A stretch of 5,767 nucleotides of DNA, taken from NCBI GenBank assembly GCA_035559335.1, contig DATMBH010000158.1:1-5767 (forward strand), given 5' to 3'. This stretch comes from DASXPG01 sp035559335 (GTDB taxonomy: Bacteria > Gemmatimonadota > Gemmatimonadetes > Gemmatimonadales > JACORV01). The notes beneath the pieces are model-generated. The model did not search any database. It had not been told where the DNA came from and saw only the letters and a list, made by a program, of their open reading frames with translations. Both the position numbers and the translations under genes were made by a program. This document shows, piece by piece, positions 1 to 5,061 of this stretch (position 1 is its first letter; every line of letters starts with the position of its first letter).

Positions 1-2
1 CG

Positions 3-1436
3 GCCGGCGGCGATACGGCATCGCTGGCGAACGAGCTGGCTGCCTATCGGTTCACGTCGCTCGGCGCTGCGATCGAGCAGGCGACGCTTCCCGAGTACCG
101 CAGCTTCGGCTCGGGCGATTCCGGGGCGGTCAGGCTGGTACGTCCCGGCGACCGGTTGTTGGCGCACCGGCTGCTGGTGGAGCGCGAGACGCTTGCGCTC
201 GACACCGCCAACTTCGCCATTGAGCGGGGCCGCGCGCTGGGGTTCACCGCGGCGACTGCGTTAGGCGCGGTCAGCTTCCGCTACGGTTGGACGCCGCAGC
301 CGTACGTAATCGCGGTCGAGGCGCGGCTGGAGCCGCTGGTGGGCCGGGGCGGCCGGCTGCTGGTGGGTCTGGGCACGGGGTTCCGGAACGCCGAGGGAGA
401 CAGCGCCGACAACTACCGCAAGTATGGCGTGTCCGTCAGGCGGCCGCGCGAGGCGCCGGAGGTGCACGGGTTCGGCTCGGTGGATCCGGGCGAGCTGAAG
501 GAGATCAGCGGGCCGCTGGACTGGGTGGCGGTGAAGTCGAAGTACTTTCTGGGCGCGGTGTTGTCGCCGGATTCGACCCGGGCCACGTTGTCAGGCGCAG
601 TTATGCAAGGGATGGAGCGGCGGGGCCGCACGGCGATCGCGGCCGAGACCTGGGTGGCCATCCCGGTGGGTCCGGACGGAATGGCGCGCTATCAGCTGTA
701 TCTTGGACCGATCCAGCAGGGCACGATCCGGCCGCTGGGCCGGGACTTGGACCGGGCCTCGCCCTACGGCTGGATTTTCCGGCCGCTGGTGATGCCGGTG
801 GCGCGGTGGATCACGCAGCTGTTCCTGTGGATGCACGAGAACTTGAAGCTGTCGTTCGGGGCGGTGCTGGTGATCTTCGGAGTGCTGGTGCGGCTGGTGC
901 TGTGGCCGTTGAACCAGCGCGCTATGAAGAGCCAAGTGGCGATGATGGCGGTGCAGCCTATCCTGCAGGACATCCAGAAGCGCTACAAGAACGACCCGCA
1001 GCGGCTGCAGCAGGAAATGATGAAGGTGTACCGGGAGCACAAGGTGAACCCCTTCGGCGGGTGCCTGCCGCTGCTGCTGCCGTTCCCGGTGTTGCTGGCG
1101 CTGTTCTTCGTGTTCTCGAACGCGATCGAGCTGCGGGGCACGCCGTTTCTGTGGTTGCCCGACCTGTCGCTGAAGGACCCCTATTACATCATCCCGCTGG
1201 TGATGGGCGTGTCGATGTACGCGCTATCGAAGCTGAGCCAGACGGGGATGCCGCCCAATCCGCAGGCGAAGATGATGACCACCGTGATGCCGATCATGAT
1301 GACGGTGCTGTTCGCCAACTTCGCTTCGGGTGTGAATCTGTACTACGCGGTGTCGAACATCGTGAGCTTGCCGCAGCAGTGGCTGATCAACAAGGCCCGG
1401 GCGGCGGAGATGGCGCGGCGGCAGGTTTCGCGCTAG
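3..1436 (+). CDS. yidC: Membrane protein insertase YidC, 5'-truncated by window edge
   Basis: YidC (Oxa1/Alb3 family) inserts and folds inner-membrane proteins, alone or with SecYEG. The frame is open to the left edge, so the TTG at 156 is not the start; 477 codons are visible and the N-terminal helix plus about 100 residues are probably missing. Numbering from the codon at 3-5, residues 1 to about 255 are the periplasmic beta-rich P1 domain. A transmembrane helix at about 285-303 carries the conserved hydrophilic-groove arginine (Arg297, nt 891-893, in VLVRLVLWPL). A charged cytoplasmic coiled-coil loop follows at about 304-348, then NPFGG (349-353). Further helices end with SGVNLYYAVSNIVSLPQQW. 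This order and these motifs match E. coli YidC (VNPLGGC, ELRQAPF, DPYYILP, LYYIVSN). The tail is short and basic. The usual downstream neighbour mnmE is absent; an Rhs scar follows instead. Identification is firm. Confidence 0.96.
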   Translation, partial: AGGDTASLANELAAYRFTSLGAAIEQATLPEYRSFGSGDSGAVRLVRPGDRLLAHRLLVERETLALDTANFAIERGRALGFTAATALGAVSFRYGWTPQPYVIAVEARLEPLVGRGGRLLVGLGTGFRNAEGDSADNYRKYGVSVRRPREAPEVHGFGSVDPGELKEISGPLDWVAVKSKYFLGAVLSPDSTRATLSGAVMQGMERRGRTAIAAETWVAIPVGPDGMARYQLYLGPIQQGTIRPLGRDLDRASPYGWIFRPLVMPVARWITQLFLWMHENLKLSFGAVLVIFGVLVRLVLWPLNQRAMKSQVAMMAVQPILQDIQKRYKNDPQRLQQEMMKVYREHKVNPFGGCLPLLLPFPVLLALFFVFSNAIELRGTPFLWLPDLSLKDPYYIIPLVMGVSMYALSKLSQTGMPPNPQAKMMTTVMPIMMTVLFANFASGVNLYYAVSNIVSLPQQWLINKARAAEMARRQVSR

Positions 1437-1518
1437 TGCGCGGGGTTCTAGCGAGGCTGCGCGAGGCGCGAGCTGGGCGGCTGAAGAGTCTGGGTGGCCT
1501 GGTCTACGTCCTCGTCGG

Positions 1519-1591
1519 CGGGGTCAACCAATACAGTTAGGTTGGCAATAAACGGTTAGCCTATACCGATCCGTTTGGCCTCTGTCCTTAA
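1519..1591 (+). pseudogene. Decayed Rhs/YD-repeat core end (scar 1)
   Basis: Frame 2 reads GGVNQYS, stop TAG (1538-1540), VGNKRLAYTDPFGLCP, stop TAA (1589-1591). This is the well-known end of the Rhs-repeat-associated core (typical form GGxNxYxYVGNNPxxYTDPFGLCP), the point where the conserved shell gives way to the variable toxin tip. The TAG stands where the family has a second aromatic codon, so one base change (TAT/TAC to TAG) explains it. The TAA stands just after the core end. No core is visible further upstream apart from a doubtful GRLKSLGGLVYVLV stretch, since yidC ends only about 80 nt earlier. It is therefore a fragment, not a functional Rhs protein. Its frame continues directly into the tip at 1595. 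Confidence 0.8.
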
Positions 1592-1594
1592 CGT

Positions 1595-2044
1595 GTGGCC
1601 GCGGTTGCGGTCTTGGCTGAGGCCGCACAAGGCGCTGTTGTTGGAGCCCTGACCGGCGCAGTCGAACAAATCGCGCTTAACAGACTGAATGGTAGACCCG
1701 CGTTTGAGGGTGTCGCAAGCACGGCCGCCACTGGTGCGGTGGTGGGTGGTGTCACTGCTGGTGTCGGCTCAGCGATAAGGATTGGGCGTGCCGTCGGGCT
1801 GGCGCCCCGAGCAACTGAGAATGTCCCGACACGACTGGCGAGTCGAGCTGAGGCGGAGGCGGCCGGAGAGTTGCACGTTGGACGCAACCGAGTGCCGATG
1901 CGTGATCGCCTGCTCTCGCACGAGCACGTCGGGGTACGGAATCCACAGACTGGAGCTAAGTACCGTCCGGAGCCTGGGCAAGGCCACGTCAACTTGGAGA
2001 ACGGTCACGGAGGTAACGTTCACGTGCAATTTCCGGAGCCGTAG
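1595..2044 (+). CDS. Orphan Rhs C-terminal toxin tip, type not recognised
   Basis: This 149-codon frame continues the frame of the Rhs scar and would be the variable C-terminal tip of a polymorphic toxin. Residues about 10-70 are rich in Gly, Ala and Val (GAVVGALTGAV, GAVVGGVTAGVG), like the pre-toxin linker that follows many Rhs cores. Residues about 72-149 would be the effector. They are polar and end in HVNLENGHGGNVHVQF, with His131, His138 and His143 as possible active-site residues. I do not recognise the toxin family. A nuclease is a reasonable guess from the small, His/Asn-rich end, but this is inference. The only early start is GTG at 1595, with no Shine-Dalgarno sequence before it, so it may not be expressed alone. 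It could act as a donor of a new tip by recombination, or simply be decaying. The stop is 3 nt before the next gene. Confidence 0.6.
   Translation: MAAVAVLAEAAQGAVVGALTGAVEQIALNRLNGRPAFEGVASTAATGAVVGGVTAGVGSAIRIGRAVGLAPRATENVPTRLASRAEAEAAGELHVGRNRVPMRDRLLSHEHVGVRNPQTGAKYRPEPGQGHVNLENGHGGNVHVQFPEP
2035..2038 (+). promoter_or_regulatory. Shine-Dalgarno GGAG for the gene at 2048
   Basis: GGAG lies 9 nt before ATG 2048 and within the last codons of the upstream tip frame. It fixes the start and suggests coupled translation. Confidence 0.55.
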
Positions 2045-2047
2045 CAC

Positions 2048-2296
2048 ATGGCCAACTCTAACCCTGAGCAGCTTCGCGAGTACCTGGGCAGGCTTGTGAT
2101 ACTCCGATTCACGGACGGCGAGGTTGTGGAGGTTGAGCTCTTGGGCGTGGATCTTGTCGAGCACCGAGATGTGGAGTACGAGGTTCGGAGGATACTCACC
2201 CCATCGCCTGCACGGGGCTACGCGGTTCAAGTTGGCGGGACCTATGTTGGCAAGATCGCGGATCTTGGGTCGTGGGAAAGCGCAGAATCGCCATGA
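2048..2296 (+). CDS. Small Sm/SH3-like protein, probable immunity partner of the upstream tip
   Basis: This is an 82-residue soluble protein. ATG 2048 is supported by GGAG at 2035-2038, 9 nt upstream and inside the end of the preceding frame; the gap from that stop is only 3 nt, which suggests translational coupling. Residues about 10-32 (YLGRLVILRFTDGEVVEVEL) resemble the Sm1 signature: a Gly, alternating hydrophobics, then DGE followed by a strand and an Asp. The whole protein could be a five-stranded barrel, ending in GGTYVGKIADL. I know no named family for it. A small, acidic-to-neutral protein placed immediately after an Rhs tip is, by the established logic of polymorphic toxins, the cognate immunity protein. 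Unlike the tip, it has an intact reading frame and a good ribosome site, as expected if it protects against sister cells. The function is inferred from position. Confidence 0.72.
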   Translation: MANSNPEQLREYLGRLVILRFTDGEVVEVELLGVDLVEHRDVEYEVRRILTPSPARGYAVQVGGTYVGKIADLGSWESAESP

Positions 2297-2604
2297 CACT
2301 TTGAGGCGTCCGCGGCCAGTCCCAGCGCGATCAGGTGCCAGCTCGGCGGCCGTCGGGTGACACCGCAGGTGGATTGTCGGATCCGCGCCGGGCCCAGGGG
2401 GTCAACGTAGCGCCAGTGCGGATAAACCACACGCACGAACCCGGGCGGTGACGGGACGATTTCGGTCTAAGGCACGATACCCTTGATCTTTGCCGGCCCG
2501 GTGCCGATTGGTGGAATCCAAGCGAGCGTTAGCTTGAACATCCCAGCCGCGATTGACCGACTGAGAGCCGGCCTTGCCCCTTTCTTGGGACCCCGAGAGC
2601 AGGA
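2297..2604. other. Gap with no recognisable gene
   Basis: These 308 bases hold no reading frame on either strand with both a plausible start and a recognisable protein. The minus-strand frame at 2242-2436 runs antisense into the preceding gene and shows no family signature. A very weak Rhs-core-like reading (QGVNVAPVRIN, around 2397-2429) is too short to call. I see no strong hairpin, T-run or promoter. Confidence 0.5.
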
Positions 2605-2925
2605 ATGAATATGATTCTATCCCGGCACGTTGGCGCCCTGCTTCTAGCGTTCTACGCGGTAGTCTTGTTTGCGAACCTGCCGCTGCGTGTCGGAACCGCA
2701 GCGGACACCGTGGCAGCAATGGTGATGTTCGCTTCGTTGGCGATGGCGACCGTCGGAACCGTTGTTCACTTCCGCTCCAACAGCGACCTGCGAGGCTCCC
2801 GTCGCTCGGTCTGGTTAACGCTGCTGTGCATGCCGATTATTGGAGTAACCGCATACTACCTCCGCGTCATGCGCGCTGGTGATGGCGATGAGCACGTACG
2901 GAGAAGAGTGGAGGGACGTATCTAA
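2605..2925 (+). CDS. Small three-helix membrane protein, unknown function
   Basis: This is a 106-residue protein (104 if translation starts at the second ATG). Three hydrophobic segments are visible, at about residues 9-26, 35-54 and 69-86. Between the second and third is a polar, basic loop (HFRSNSDLRGSRRS), and the tail is charged and basic. The third segment, MPIIGVTAYYLRVMR, is loosely like the Pro-x-x-Gly-x-x-x-Tyr helix end of PLDc_N-type domains, but I do not assign it to that family. AGGA at 2601-2604 touches ATG 2605 and lies 6 nt before ATG 2611, so the real start is probably 2611. It stands alone, about 300 nt from its left neighbour and 400 nt from its right. Because it lies between two Rhs scars it could be an orphan membrane-type immunity protein, but nothing in its sequence shows this. 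Confidence 0.6.
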   Translation: MNMILSRHVGALLLAFYAVVLFANLPLRVGTAADTVAAMVMFASLAMATVGTVVHFRSNSDLRGSRRSVWLTLLCMPIIGVTAYYLRVMRAGDGDEHVRRRVEGRI

Positions 2926-2949
2926 CGTTAGGCTCTCTCCGGCGCTTCG

Positions 2950-3028
2950 GGGTTGTCGGGCCTTTCGTGAGCGGCGGTGGGCCAGGTCTTTCTTGGACCG
3001 CTCGCGACGTATCCGGGTTGCCGGGCCT
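2950..3028. repeat. Direct repeat GGGTTGYCGGGCCT, two copies 65 bp apart
   Basis: GGGTTGTCGGGCCT at 2950-2963 and GGGTTGCCGGGCCT at 3015-3028 differ at one base in 14. Each is followed a few bases later by a GAG. I see no third copy in the window. Two copies could be a short duplication or paired binding sites. Confidence 0.5.
2967..3005. other. Stem-loop, 8-bp arms, in the gap after the membrane protein gene
   Basis: GTGAGCGG (2967-2974) can pair with CCGCTCGC (2998-3005), with one G-U wobble and a 23-base loop. There is no T-run after it, so it is not a typical intrinsic terminator. It lies between the two copies of the direct repeat. Confidence 0.35.
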
Positions 3029-3256
3029 CACTTCGAGCACCAGCCACGGCCGAGTCTGGCAGTTAGGTGTCTGAGGACCGGAGTTTCGCCGCGGGTCTCA
3101 GGCTTGCGTGGTAGGGCGCCTTAAGGGTCAGCTGGACCAACGGAGCGCGGGTCGAGCCGGGACGTACTTCGACGTGGCCTAGTCACGGCTCCGAACAGGC
3201 ACAGGCTGGCTTTACGGACCTGGCGCGATCCACGGAGATGTTCACGATTCGGTTCA

Positions 3257-3272
3257 GTCGAGAGCTCTCGAC
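3257..3272. repeat. 16-bp perfect palindrome, possible operator
   Basis: GTCGAGAGCTCTCGAC reads the same on both strands with no spacer and lies 61 nt before the lipoprotein start at 3334. Position and symmetry fit a homodimeric regulator site, but there is no second copy in the window and no visible promoter to anchor it. Confidence 0.45.
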
Positions 3273-3333
3273 GGCGGAAGGCAGGAGCATCGGGCCTCCG
3301 CGGCGATTCTGAGGCAACGGCGCGGAGATTACG

Positions 3334-3816
3334 ATGCGTTCATGGTGCCTGGCAACAATCATCCTGGCCGCCTGCTCGGCCGCTGCACCGCGATCGGCTT
3401 GCGTGGCCCCTGCCGACGCCCTCGGTGGAACTTGGGAGGCGCGCCTCACAGTCGAGGTTCCGCCAAGAAACGGCCTCCCGGCGCGTGGTAATGAGCTGCG
3501 CGGCACGATCGCGCTCCACCCGGCCACGGGCGACGCTTCAGGGTGGCTGGGCATCGCTGCAGCCACGCATGCCGGTACGCACAGCCTCGCTGTCGACAGT
3601 CTCGAGGTTCAGGTTGACGCCGGTCAGGCTTGGCGAGCTGCCGGAGCAAGACGCGAGGGTGCCGACTCAGTGCTGATTGTTCTCAACCCCGCCCCTGACC
3701 ACGGTGGTGTTGTACTCCAAGGGACTCTGCGAGACGACCGCATCATCGGCCATTGGTCCGTCAGCGGCTATGTCCGTGGTGCGAGCGGAACCTTTGAGAT
3801 GCGGCGCAGGGAGTAG
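3334..3816 (+). CDS. Predicted lipoprotein with beta-rich body, unknown function
   Basis: This is a 160-residue protein. ATG 3334 is preceded by GGAG at 3324-3327, 6 nt away. Residues 1-14 form a short lipoprotein signal: one Arg, a hydrophobic run, and the lipobox LAAC, with Cys14 as the expected lipid-modified residue. The mature part has alternating hydrophobic residues typical of beta strands. It opens with GGTWEARLTVEV and closes with GVVLQGTLRDDRIIGHWSVS followed by GTFEMRRRE. The opening Gly-x-Trp and repeated strand pairs recall calycin/lipocalin-like barrels, but I cannot assign a family. It should sit in the cell envelope. It lies alone between two gaps. Lipoproteins do occur as immunity proteins for envelope-acting toxins; here that is only a suggestion from the Rhs scars on either side. 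Confidence 0.75.
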   Translation: MRSWCLATIILAACSAAAPRSACVAPADALGGTWEARLTVEVPPRNGLPARGNELRGTIALHPATGDASGWLGIAAATHAGTHSLAVDSLEVQVDAGQAWRAAGARREGADSVLIVLNPAPDHGGVVLQGTLRDDRIIGHWSVSGYVRGASGTFEMRRRE

Positions 3817-3861
3817 CGCAGCGACGCGTGGTAGCCCGGCGCGGTTAGAGACCTGGATGGG

Positions 3862-4068
3862 TTGAGTAAGGAGGCATCAGTCGTCTACGCGATGACCGCC
3901 ACGCCGAGGTTGGACCAGTGGCGGGGGTGCTTGGGTACGTTCGAAGGGTGTGATGACCCGGATGGTTGGTTCGGGTGGACTAGAGGGGGTCGTGCTGGGG
4001 ATTGGGATAGGAATGGCGTGAGCGACTTCACGGACTTTCGAGTTCAGAACGCGGTGGATTCGCGGTGA
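3862..4068 (+). CDS. Doubtful small ORF with an EF-hand/dockerin-like loop
   Basis: This 68-codon frame starts at TTG 3862. A strong AAGGAGG (3868-3874) lies after that codon rather than before it, and the next in-frame ATG (3892) is 17 nt beyond it, so no start is convincing. Near the end, DWDRNGVSDFTD puts Asp47, Asp49, Asn51, Asp55 and Asp58 at calcium-loop positions 1, 3, 5, 9 and 12, with Gly52 at position 6. This is as in EF-hands and the dockerin-type repeats of secreted proteins. Position 8 is Ser instead of the usual hydrophobic residue. The preceding DDPDGWFGW could also be read as the end of an Rhs core (DPxG). It may be a fragment of a larger secreted or Rhs protein rather than a gene. 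It ends 16 nt before the next start. Confidence 0.25.
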   Translation: MSKEASVVYAMTATPRLDQWRGCLGTFEGCDDPDGWFGWTRGGRAGDWDRNGVSDFTDFRVQNAVDSR

Positions 4069-4084
4069 CTGAGGTAACGATCCA

Positions 4085-4516
4085 ATGAGATGGCTCATCG
4101 TCGTGGTGCTGTTAACTGTCGCCTACGCCTGTGGTTCCGAGGACAAGGGTGCTCCGGTCGATCGTGTGTTAGCTGAAATCGTCGCCGAAAACCCGTGTCC
4201 ACAGCATCCTGTGCCGCATTCGGTCAGAACTGGCATGGCTGGAGCGGGTGTGGCTTGCTCACTGGTGGCGGCGGCGGTCGGTGCGCTTGCGCGTGGGGAA
4301 TCGGTTCCTGGCGGCCATTTCTCGCCCGGAGACACGGCGCTTGTGGACTCCGCTACGGTCGACTTAATGGTTGAGCGGGACGCATCAAGTGACTCCGTTG
4401 TTGCGGAGTTCTGGGTGGTGACTCTCAATCTGCGCTCGCGGGCATACAACGTGGAGATGCGGGTGAATCGCGCAAGCGGGCTCAGAACACTGGGGCCGGT
4501 CCACAAACCGCTTTGA
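4085..4516 (+). CDS. Probable exported lipoprotein, unknown function
   Basis: This is a 143-residue protein. GAGG at 4071-4074 lies 10 nt before ATG 4085. The N-terminus is a signal peptide: Arg2, then a hydrophobic run of Ile, Val and Leu, ending in AYAC. Cys16 could be lipidated, but Ala at -3 and Tyr at -2 make an unusual lipobox, and cleavage by ordinary signal peptidase at AYA is also possible. The mature part has two more cysteines (CPQHP and ACS). It then has an Ala/Gly-rich stretch (GMAGAGVACSLVAAAVGALARG) that may be a buried or membrane-contacting helix, and a beta-rich end (VVAEFWVVTLNLRSRAYNVEMRVN). No family is recognised. It directly precedes the second Rhs scar, so it could be the immunity gene of a lost toxin or an unrelated envelope protein. 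Confidence 0.68.
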   Translation: MRWLIVVVLLTVAYACGSEDKGAPVDRVLAEIVAENPCPQHPVPHSVRTGMAGAGVACSLVAAAVGALARGESVPGGHFSPGDTALVDSATVDLMVERDASSDSVVAEFWVVTLNLRSRAYNVEMRVNRASGLRTLGPVHKPL

Positions 4517-4539
4517 CACTCCGTGTTTATTCGTTGTAG

Positions 4540-5061
4540 GGATCGAAGCGAGACGGGTCGTTGGGAACGGTATTCGAGGAGCACCTTTACGACGCGCTGG
4601 GCAGAAGGGTACTAACCAGGGTGCGGCGACGCTGCTCGACGCCGAGTTCCGACCCGGAAACGTAGGGCTGCAGTAACCTCTGCGCCTACGGCGACGGCAA
4701 CCCGACCAACGGCACGGATCTGGCTGGGCTAGAAAAGGACATGACCGCCTGGTATGTGCCGCCTCTTTCGTTCGACGATCAGGATTTGTCCTGGTACGAC
4801 TCGAAGGACGCCGTTGACCCATGCTGGGGAAGCGGCGGCGGACGGCGAACATGGATGGATGATGCAGCGCGGCCGCGTGCGGCGCTTGGACATGATGGGA
4901 GGAAGATAGTCCCCACGGGCTCTGGAGCGGGCTGGAGCCTAGGGGCGCACGATGTACACGTCCACGTCGAACTCCGCCATCACGTAGACGCGCCTGCCGT
5001 CGGGGTGAACCGCCAGGTTGTCGTGAATGCGACCCGGTCGCTGAGGGAATGCATAGCGTAG
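4540..5061 (+). pseudogene. Collapsed Rhs/YD-repeat core remnant with C-terminal tail (scar 2)
   Basis: Frame 1 first gives a YD-repeat motif, EHLYDALGRRVLTR (4579-4620). A short run ending in SDPET follows, then a TAG stop at 4663-4665, then SNLCAYGDGNPTNGTDLAGLE (4672-4734), the core end (family form NLYAYVGNxPxNxxDPxGL). A normal Rhs core has well over a hundred residues between these two motifs; here there are about 20, so most of the core is deleted. At 4662-4676 the bases could be the usual IGLAGGSNL coding sequence with about 8 nt lost, which would also explain the frame break. The tail begins after Glu (KDMTAWYVPPLSFDD) and stays open to 5061. Its last 120 nt are antisense to the propeller gene, so the true tip end has probably been lost. 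The tail resembles no toxin I know. The DLAGL ending differs from DPFGLCP of scar 1, so the two scars had different parents. Confidence 0.72.

Larger units (their letters stand above)
2926..3333. other. Non-coding gap rich in repeat and stem-loop structure
   Basis: About 400 bases with no convincing gene. The frames covering it are short, overlap the flanking genes and carry no family signature. It holds a 14-bp direct repeat, an 8-bp stem, attC-like end boxes and a 16-bp palindrome, each described separately. The start region of the next gene lies at its right end. Confidence 0.5.

Noticed and set aside
156..158. TTG as start codon of yidC
   Set aside because: The frame stays open to the left edge and encodes P1-domain-like sequence before this codon, so the gene is simply cut by the window.
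591..1040. Antisense frame rich in His and Gln opposite yidC
   Set aside because: It is antisense to a firmly identified gene, and its composition is an artefact of the CTG/GTG-rich codons on the other strand.
287..1540. Long plus-strand frame overlapping yidC
   Set aside because: It is a shadow in GC-rich DNA, full of Gly, Ala, Arg and Pro, in the wrong frame for YidC. Only its last few codons are meaningful, as they belong to the Rhs scar.
2397..2450. Possible third Rhs core end (QGVNVAPVRIN)
   Set aside because: Only a few residues resemble GGVNVYAYVGNN, the DPxG motif is missing and no tip frame follows, so chance is the better explanation.
4513..4518. TTGACA, a perfect -35 box, overlapping the stop of the gene at 4085
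   Set aside because: No acceptable -10 box lies 16-18 bases downstream, and what follows is a pseudogene.
4918..4939. Hairpin GGCTC/GAGCC between the convergent Rhs scar and propeller gene, as a terminator
   Set aside because: The stem is only 5 bp with a 12-base loop, there is no T-run on either side, and it touches the propeller stop codon.
4741..5061. ATG 4741 as the start of an independent gene
   Set aside because: The AAAAGGAC before it is only 1-2 nt from the ATG, the frame continues from the Rhs core end upstream, and its last 120 nt are antisense to a well-supported gene.
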